In this document: positions 58,706-64,000 of the stretch, one piece after another
Position numbering within the stretch: the stretch's first letter is position 1
Layout of the letters: each line of letters begins with the position of its first letter
Source: Thinopyrum elongatum
Lineage: Eukaryota; Streptophyta; Magnoliopsida; Poales; Poaceae
Reading direction: 5' to 3'
DNA: 64,000 nucleotides
NCBI GenBank assembly: GCA_011799875.1
Contig: CM022303.1
Span: 65,986,171-66,050,170 of the forward strand
Translations under genes and position numbers: made by a program
The notes under the pieces: model-generated
What the model saw: the letters and a program-made list of their open reading frames with translations, nothing else
Database searches by the model: none
Told to the model about the DNA's origin: nothing

Positions 58706-58991
58706 GGTTGTGCCCACCTGGTGGGCCCCCTCTGGTAGTTATTTGCTCCAGTAATTCTTATTTATTCCATAAAAATTCCTCGTGAAGTTTCAGCTCATAT
58801 GGAGTTGTGCAGAATAGGTAGCATGACGTAGCTTTTTCAGGTCCAGATTTCCAGCTGCCGAAATTCTCCCTCTTTGTGTGAACCTTGCATATTATGAGAG
58901 AAAAGGAATTAGAATTACTCCAAAAAGCATTATTATGCATAAAAACATCATAAATAACAGTAGGAAAACATGATGCAAAATGGACGTATCA

Positions 58992-59795
58992 ATGATACAT
59001 AAGCATAGAAATTTTATTACTCTCCACACAAGCAAATTTATTCTCATGAATAGTGGTGGGAGCGAACTCAACAAAATAACTATCATGTGATACTTGATTT
59101 ACATAATCCAATTGAAAATTAAAATCATGATGACAAGTTTCATGGTTATCATTATTCTTTATAGCATACATGTCATCACCATAATCATCATAGATAGCAA
59201 CTTTTTTGTCATCGTCAATTGAAACCTCTTCCAATATAGTGGATTCATCACTAAATAAAGTCATGACCTCTCCAAATCCACTTTCATAATTATTACAATA
59301 AGATTCAACACCCTCCAAAATAGTGGGATAATTATTATCTAGAGTTGACACTCTTCCAAACCCACTTTCATCAATATAATCATCATAAATAGGAGGAATG
59401 CTATCATCATAATAAATTTTCTCATCAAAACTTGGGGGAGTAAAAATATCATCTTCATCAAACATAGCATCCCCAAGCTTATGGCTTTGCATATCATTAG
59501 CATCATGGATATACAAAGAATTCATACTAGCAACATTGCAATCATGCTCATCATTCATGCCAAACATTTTATTGAATTCTTCTTCTATCAATTGAGCACA
59601 ATTTTCTGATCCATCATTTTCAAGAAAGACATTATAAAGATGAACAATATGAGACCACCTCAATTCCATTTTTTTGTAGTTTTCTTTTATAAAACCAAAC
59701 TAGTGATAAAACAAGAAACTAAAAGATTCGATTGCAAGATCTAAAGATATACCTTCAAGCACTCACCTCCCCGGCAACGGCGCCAGAAAAGAGTT
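58992..59795 (-). CDS. Internal ORF of a non-autonomous Gypsy-like element (truncated)
   Basis: A 226-codon minus-strand frame starts MELRWSHIVHLYNVFLEN (59669) and is very acidic and repetitive (YDDYIDESGFGRVSTL, YESGFGEVMTL). It lacks gag, protease or RT motifs. A primer-binding site lies upstream at 59785-59766 and an LTR follows, so this is the internal region of an LTR element without pol. The frame is cut at 58992 by LTR B; the few last codons are from that LTR. Function unknown; similar acidic frames are, to my recollection, common in Triticeae non-autonomous LTR elements. Confidence 0.6.
59766..59785 (-). other. Primer-binding site
   Basis: Minus strand TGGCGCCGTTGCCGGGGAGG, 10 bp from the LTR boundary, the Gypsy/Athila type of primer-binding site. 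Confidence 0.85.
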
Positions 59796-60642
59796 TGATG
59801 TCTACTACACAACATTATTCTTGTAGACTCGTGTTCGGCCTCCAAGCGCAGAGTTTTGTAGGACAGTAGCAATTTTCCCTCAAGTGGATGACCTAAGGTT
59901 TATCAATCCGTGGGAGGCGTAGGATGAAGTTGGTCTCTCTCAAACAACCCTGCAACCAAATAACAAAGAGTCTATTGTGTCCCCAACACACCAAATACAA
60001 TGGTAAATTGTATAGGTGCACTAGTTCGGCGAAGAGGTGGTGATACAAGTGTAGTAATGATAGTAGATATTGATTTTTGTAATAGGAACAATAAAAAACA
60101 GCAAGGTAGCAATTGATAAAATGGAGCACAAACGGTATTGCAATGCTTGAAAATGAGGCCTAGGTTCCGTACTTTCGCTAGTGCAATCTCTCAACAATGC
60201 TAATATAATTGGATCATATAACCATCCCTCAAAGTGCGGTGAAGAATCACTCCAAAGTTCTTATCTAGCAGAGAACATAGGAAGAAATTGTTTGTAGCTA
60301 TTCTTTCCGATCGATCTATCCAAGAGTTCGTACTAAAATAACACCAAGTTATTCTTTCCGATCGATCTATCAAGAGTTCGTACTAAAATAACACCAACTT
60401 ATTCTTTCCAATCGATCTATCAAGAGTTCGTACTAAAATAACACCAAAGCAAATTCAGATTCATAATACTCAATCCAACACAAAGAACCTCAAAGAGTGC
60501 CCCAAGATTTCTACCGGAGAAACAAAGACGAGAACGTGCATCCACCCCTATGCATAGATTACCCCAATGTCACCTCGGGAATCCATGAGTTGAGTGCCAA
60601 AACACATATCAAGTGAATCAATATGATACCCCATTGTCACCA
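59796..60642 (-). mobile_element. LTR fragment of the non-autonomous Gypsy-like element
   Basis: The plus strand starts TGATGTCTACTACACAACAT and continues with AAGTGGATGACCTAAGGTTT, known from WHAM-type Triticeae LTRs. It is interrupted at 60643 by another LTR. Contains a 50-bp tandem repeat. Confidence 0.8.
60300..60449. repeat. 50-bp tandem repeat, three copies
   Basis: Three copies of TTCTTTCCGATCGATCTATC plus AAGAGTTCGTACTAAAATAA, the first with one extra base. Confidence 0.92.
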
Positions 60643-61647
60643 TGATAACCCACAAGTATAGGGGATCGCAACAGTTTTCGAGGGTAGAGTATTCAATCCA
60701 AATTTATTGATTCGACACAAGGGGAGACAAAGAATATTCTCAAGTATTAGCAGCTGAGTTGTCAATTCAACCACAACTGAAAGACTTAATATCTGTAGCA
60801 AAATATTTAGTAGCAAAGTAGTATGGAAGTAGCGGTAACGATGGCAAAAGTAACAGTAGCAGTTTTGTAATAATTGTAATAGCGGTAGCAACAAAAGTAA
60901 CTTAACAAAGATCAATATGTGAAAAGCTCGTAGGCAATGGTTCGGCAATGATAATTATGTCGGATAGCATTCATCATGCAACAGTTATAACATAGGGTGA
61001 CACAGAATTAGCTCCAATTCATCAATATAATGTAGGCATGTATTCCGTATATAGTCATATGTGCTTATGGAAAAGAACTTGCATGACATCTTTTGTCCTA
61101 CCCTCCCATGGCAGCGGGGTCCTAATGGAAAGTAAGGGATATTAAGGCCTTATTCTAATAGAGAACCAGACCAAAGCATTAGCACTCAGTGAATACATGA
61201 ACTCCTCAAACTACGGTAATCACCAGAAAGAATCCCAATTATTGTCACCTTGGGGTATGCGGATCATAACACGTAGTAGGTGTCTACAACTTGCAAGATA
61301 GGATCAAGAACACAAATATATTCATGAAAACATAATAAGTTCATATCTGAAATCATGGCACTTGGGCCCTAGTGACAAGCATTAAGCATAGCAAAGTCAT
61401 AGCAACATCAATCTCAGAACATAGTGGATACTAGGGATCAAACCCTAACAAAACTAACTCGATTACATGATTAATCTCATCCAACCCATCATCGTCCAGC
61501 AAGCCTACGATGGGATTACTCACGCACGGTGCTGAGCATCATGAAATTGGTGATGGAGGAAGGTTGGTGATGATGATGGCGACGAATCCCCGTCTCCGGA
61601 GACCCAAACGGACTCCAGATCTGCCCTCCCGATGAAGAACAGGAGGT
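60643..61647 (-). mobile_element. Gypsy LTR fragment (Fatima-like)
   Basis: Plus strand begins TGATAACCCACAAGTATAGG, then ATTTATTGATTCGACACAAG. It is an LTR read on the minus strand, 5' to 3' from right to left, cut at 61648 by Athila-type LTR C. The left flank is CACCA (60638-60642); the other end is outside the window. Confidence 0.8.
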
Positions 61648-63165
61648 TGATACGTCCATTTTGCATCATGTTTTTCTACTATTATTTATGATGTTTTTAT
61701 GCATAATAATGCTTTTTGGAGTAATTCTAATGCCTTTTCTCTCATAATATGCAAGGTTCACACAAAGAGGGAGAATTCTGGCAGCTGGAAATCTGGACCT
61801 CAAAAAGCTACGTCAGGCTACCTATTCTGCACAACTCCAAATGAGCTGAAACTTCACGAGGAATTTTTATGGAATAAATAAGAATTATTGGAGCAAATAA
61901 CTACCAGAGGGGGCCCACCAGGTGGGCACAACCCACCTAGGCGCGCCAGGGAGCCCAGGCACGCCCTGGTGGGTTGTGCCCTCCTCGGCCCACCTCTGGT
62001 GCCCCTCTTCTGGTATATAAGTCATTTTGACCTAGAAAAAATAAGGAGAGGACTTTTGGGACGAAGCGCCGCAGTCTCGAGGCGGAACTTGGGCAGGAGC
62101 ACTTTTGCCCTCCGGCGGAGCGATTCTGCCGGGGGAACTTCCCTCCCGGAGGTGGAAATCATTGTCATCATCATCACCAACAACTCTCCCATCTTGGGGA
62201 GGGCAATCTCCATCAACATCTTCAACAGCACCATCTCCTCTCAAACCCTAGTTCATCTCTTGTGTTCAATCTTTGTATCAAAACTATAGATTGGTACTTG
62301 TGGGTGACTAGTAGTGTTGATTACATCTTGTAGTTTATTACTATATGGTTTATTTGGTGGAAGATTATATGTTCAGGTCCATTATGCTTTTTAATACCCC
62401 TCTGATCTTGAGCATGATTATCATTAGTGAGTAGTTACTTTTGTTCTTGAGGTGACGGGAGAAATCTTCTTGCAAGTAATCATGTGAACTTGATATGTGT
62501 TCGATATTTTGATGATATGTATGTTGTGATTCCCTTAGTGGTGTCATGTGAACGTCGACTACATTACACTTCACCATATTTGGGCCTAAGGGAATGCATT
62601 GTGGAGTAGTTATTAGATGATGGGTTGTGAGAGTGACAGAAGTTTAAACCCTAGTTTATGCGCTATTCCGTAAGGGACTGATTTGGATCCAAAAGTTTAA
62701 TGCTATGGTTAGATTTATTCTTAATACTTTTCTCGTAGTTGCGGATGCTTGCGAGGGGGTTAATCATAAGTAGAAGGTTTGTTCAAGTAAGAACAGCACC
62801 TAAGCAATGGTCCACCCACATATCAAATTATCAAAGTAGCAAACACAAATCAAACCAACATGATGAAGGTGACTAGATGAAATTCCCGTGTACCCTCAAG
62901 AACGCTTTGCTTATCATAAGAGACCGTTTTGGCCTGTACTTTGCCTCAAAAGGATTGGGCTACCTTGCTGCACTTTTGTTACCATTACCGTTACTTGCTC
63001 GTTACAAATTATCTTGCTACCAAACTACTCGTTACTTATAATTTCAGTGCTTTCAGACATTACCTTGCTGAAAACCGCTTGTCATTTCTTTCTGCTCCTC
63101 GTTGAGTTCAACACTCTTACTTATCGAAATGACTACGATTGATCCCCTATACTTGTGGGTCATCA
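61648..63165 (+). mobile_element. Athila-type LTR C (5' LTR, plus orientation)
   Basis: The 1,518-bp LTR runs from TGATACGTCCATTTTGCATC to ACTTGTGGGTCATCA. Left flank GAGGT (61643-61647). Same family as LTRs A and B but in opposite orientation. Confidence 0.92.
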
Positions 63166-63176
63166 AGGCTATTTTC

Positions 63177-63193
63177 TGGCGCTGTTGCCAGGG
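63177..63193 (+). other. Primer-binding site of Athila-type element C
   Basis: TGGCGCTGTTGCCAGGG, 11 bp after LTR C, with two changes from the consensus at 59785-59766. Confidence 0.85.
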
Positions 63194-63271
63194 AGTGAAG
63201 CGCTCTTGGTAAGTGGAAATCGGTAAGGAAAAATTATTACTACGTGCTGAAATTTATTATCACTTGTTACT

Positions 63272-64000
63272 ATGGAGAACAATCCTTTGAGGGGTTTGTT
63301 CAGGGTATCTTCACCTCAACCGGAACCACAATAAGTTACCCCTCAACCTACTGCACCTACTGAAAATTTAGTTATGAAATTACTTCGGGTATGATAGAAC
63401 AACTGCTAGCTAATCCTTATGCAGGAGATGGAACCGAACATCCTAATATGCACTTGATATATGTTGATGAAATTGGTGGATTATTTAAGCTTGCAGGTTT
63501 ACTCGGAAATGAATCTAAGAAGAAGGTTTGACCTTTATCTTTGAAGGGAAAAGCATTGGCATGGCATAGGCTATGCGATGATAATGGATCTTGGAATTGG
63601 AATCGATTGAAATTGGAATTTCACCAAAAAAAATATCCTATGCATCTAGTTCATCATCGTCGGAATTATATATATAATTTTTGGCCTCGTGAAGGAGAAA
63701 GTATTGCTCTAGCTTGGGGGAGGCTTAAGTCAATGTTATATTCATGCACCAATCATGAGCTCTCAAGAGAAATTATTATTCAGAATTTTTATGCTCGGCT
63801 TTCTCATGATGATCGATCCATGCTTGATACTTCTTGTACTGGTTCCTTTATGAAGAAGACTATTGACTTCCAGTGGGATCTTTTAGAAAGAATTAAACGC
63901 AACTCTTAAGATTGGGAACTCGACGAAGGTAAAGAGTCAGGTATTAAGCTCAAGTATGATTGTGTTAAATCTTTTATGAATACCGATGCTTTTCAAAAGT
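63272..64000 (+). pseudogene. Athila-type gag, broken, continues past the window
   Basis: Starts MENNPLRGLFRVSSP (63272), with a stop after about 20 codons and frameshifts before 63540. It then has KGKALAWHRLCDDNGSWNW and YNFWPREGESIALAWGRL to an in-frame TAA near 63907, beyond which gag text (DWELDEGKESGIKLKYD) continues to the edge. Compared with the element at 53208-50844 it is clearly more damaged at the N-terminus. Confidence 0.9.

Larger units (their letters stand above)
53315..58991 (-). mobile_element. Athila-type LTR B (5' LTR), split by a solo LTR
   Basis: LTR sequence is 53315-54551 plus 58706-58991 (about 1.52 kb without the insert). Plus strand starts TGATGACCCACAAG and ends GGACGTATCA. 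It is followed by ATGAT (58992-58996), which does not match the CTCAT at the left of LTR A. Roughly 94-95% alike to LTR A by eye. Confidence 0.88.

Noticed and set aside
59766..59785. Possible tRNA-related sequence
   Set aside because: It is a retrotransposon primer-binding site, complementary only to a tRNA 3' end; no tRNA fold surrounds it. The same holds for 53285-53303 and 63177-63193.

Overview
The window looks like intergenic and intronic DNA of a large-genome Triticeae grass (wheat, barley, rye or Aegilops type). The evidence is the repeat set: Copia LTRs of BARE/Angela and SIRE/Maximus type, Athila-like Gypsy LTRs, CACTA transposons with GTCCCGG, GCGCTACTG or TTTGCCGAGTG subterminal repeats, a Stowaway MITE, a Helitron and an L1-type LINE. 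Family names rest on recognition by eye, not on a database search. Nothing bacterial, no tRNA or rRNA gene and no CRISPR array was seen.

Layout. 1-3026: a decayed minus-strand Copia element. 3027-4694: the 3' end and LTR of a SIRE/Maximus-type Copia element. 4695-17028: the only host-type gene, a minus-strand ankyrin-repeat gene that is now a pseudogene. Its exon 1 (17028-16236) and exon 2 (5011-4695) are separated by an 11.2-kb intron holding a tandem duplication, a Stowaway MITE, a 5'-truncated LINE (7890-12187) and a non-autonomous CACTA (12772-16194, AGT target-site duplication). 17029-23277: mostly unassigned DNA with MITE-like elements, a 42-bp minisatellite and a degraded Athila-type LTR.

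23278-64000 is a nested transposon stack. CACTA-I (23278-36404) has CACTA-III (23733-28780, AGA duplication) inside it and is cut in its TNP2 gene by an Athila-type LTR (36405-37902). CACTA-II (38086-50843) lies between the 3' and 5' parts of Athila-type sequence and contains a MITE, a Helitron, an inverted duplication of a SNF2-helicase fragment, a TNPA/Ulp1-type gene, TNP2 transposase and a small intact coiled-coil/membrane ORF. The 5' Athila LTR (53315-58991) is split by a 4,154-bp solo LTR (GGTTG duplication). Further right are a non-autonomous Gypsy-like element, another Gypsy LTR and a third Athila-type element in plus orientation whose gag runs off the window.

The most unusual items are the near-spacerless inverted repeat of a SNF2/CLASSY-like fragment inside CACTA-II; the intact 119-residue two-exon ORF between the CACTA-II end and TNP2; the mismatched ends and target duplications showing that CACTA-II and its Athila host are recombinant; and the broken ankyrin gene whose splice sites still join in phase across a TE-filled intron. 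Most coding sequences are degenerate; the 119-residue ORF is the clearest undamaged one.
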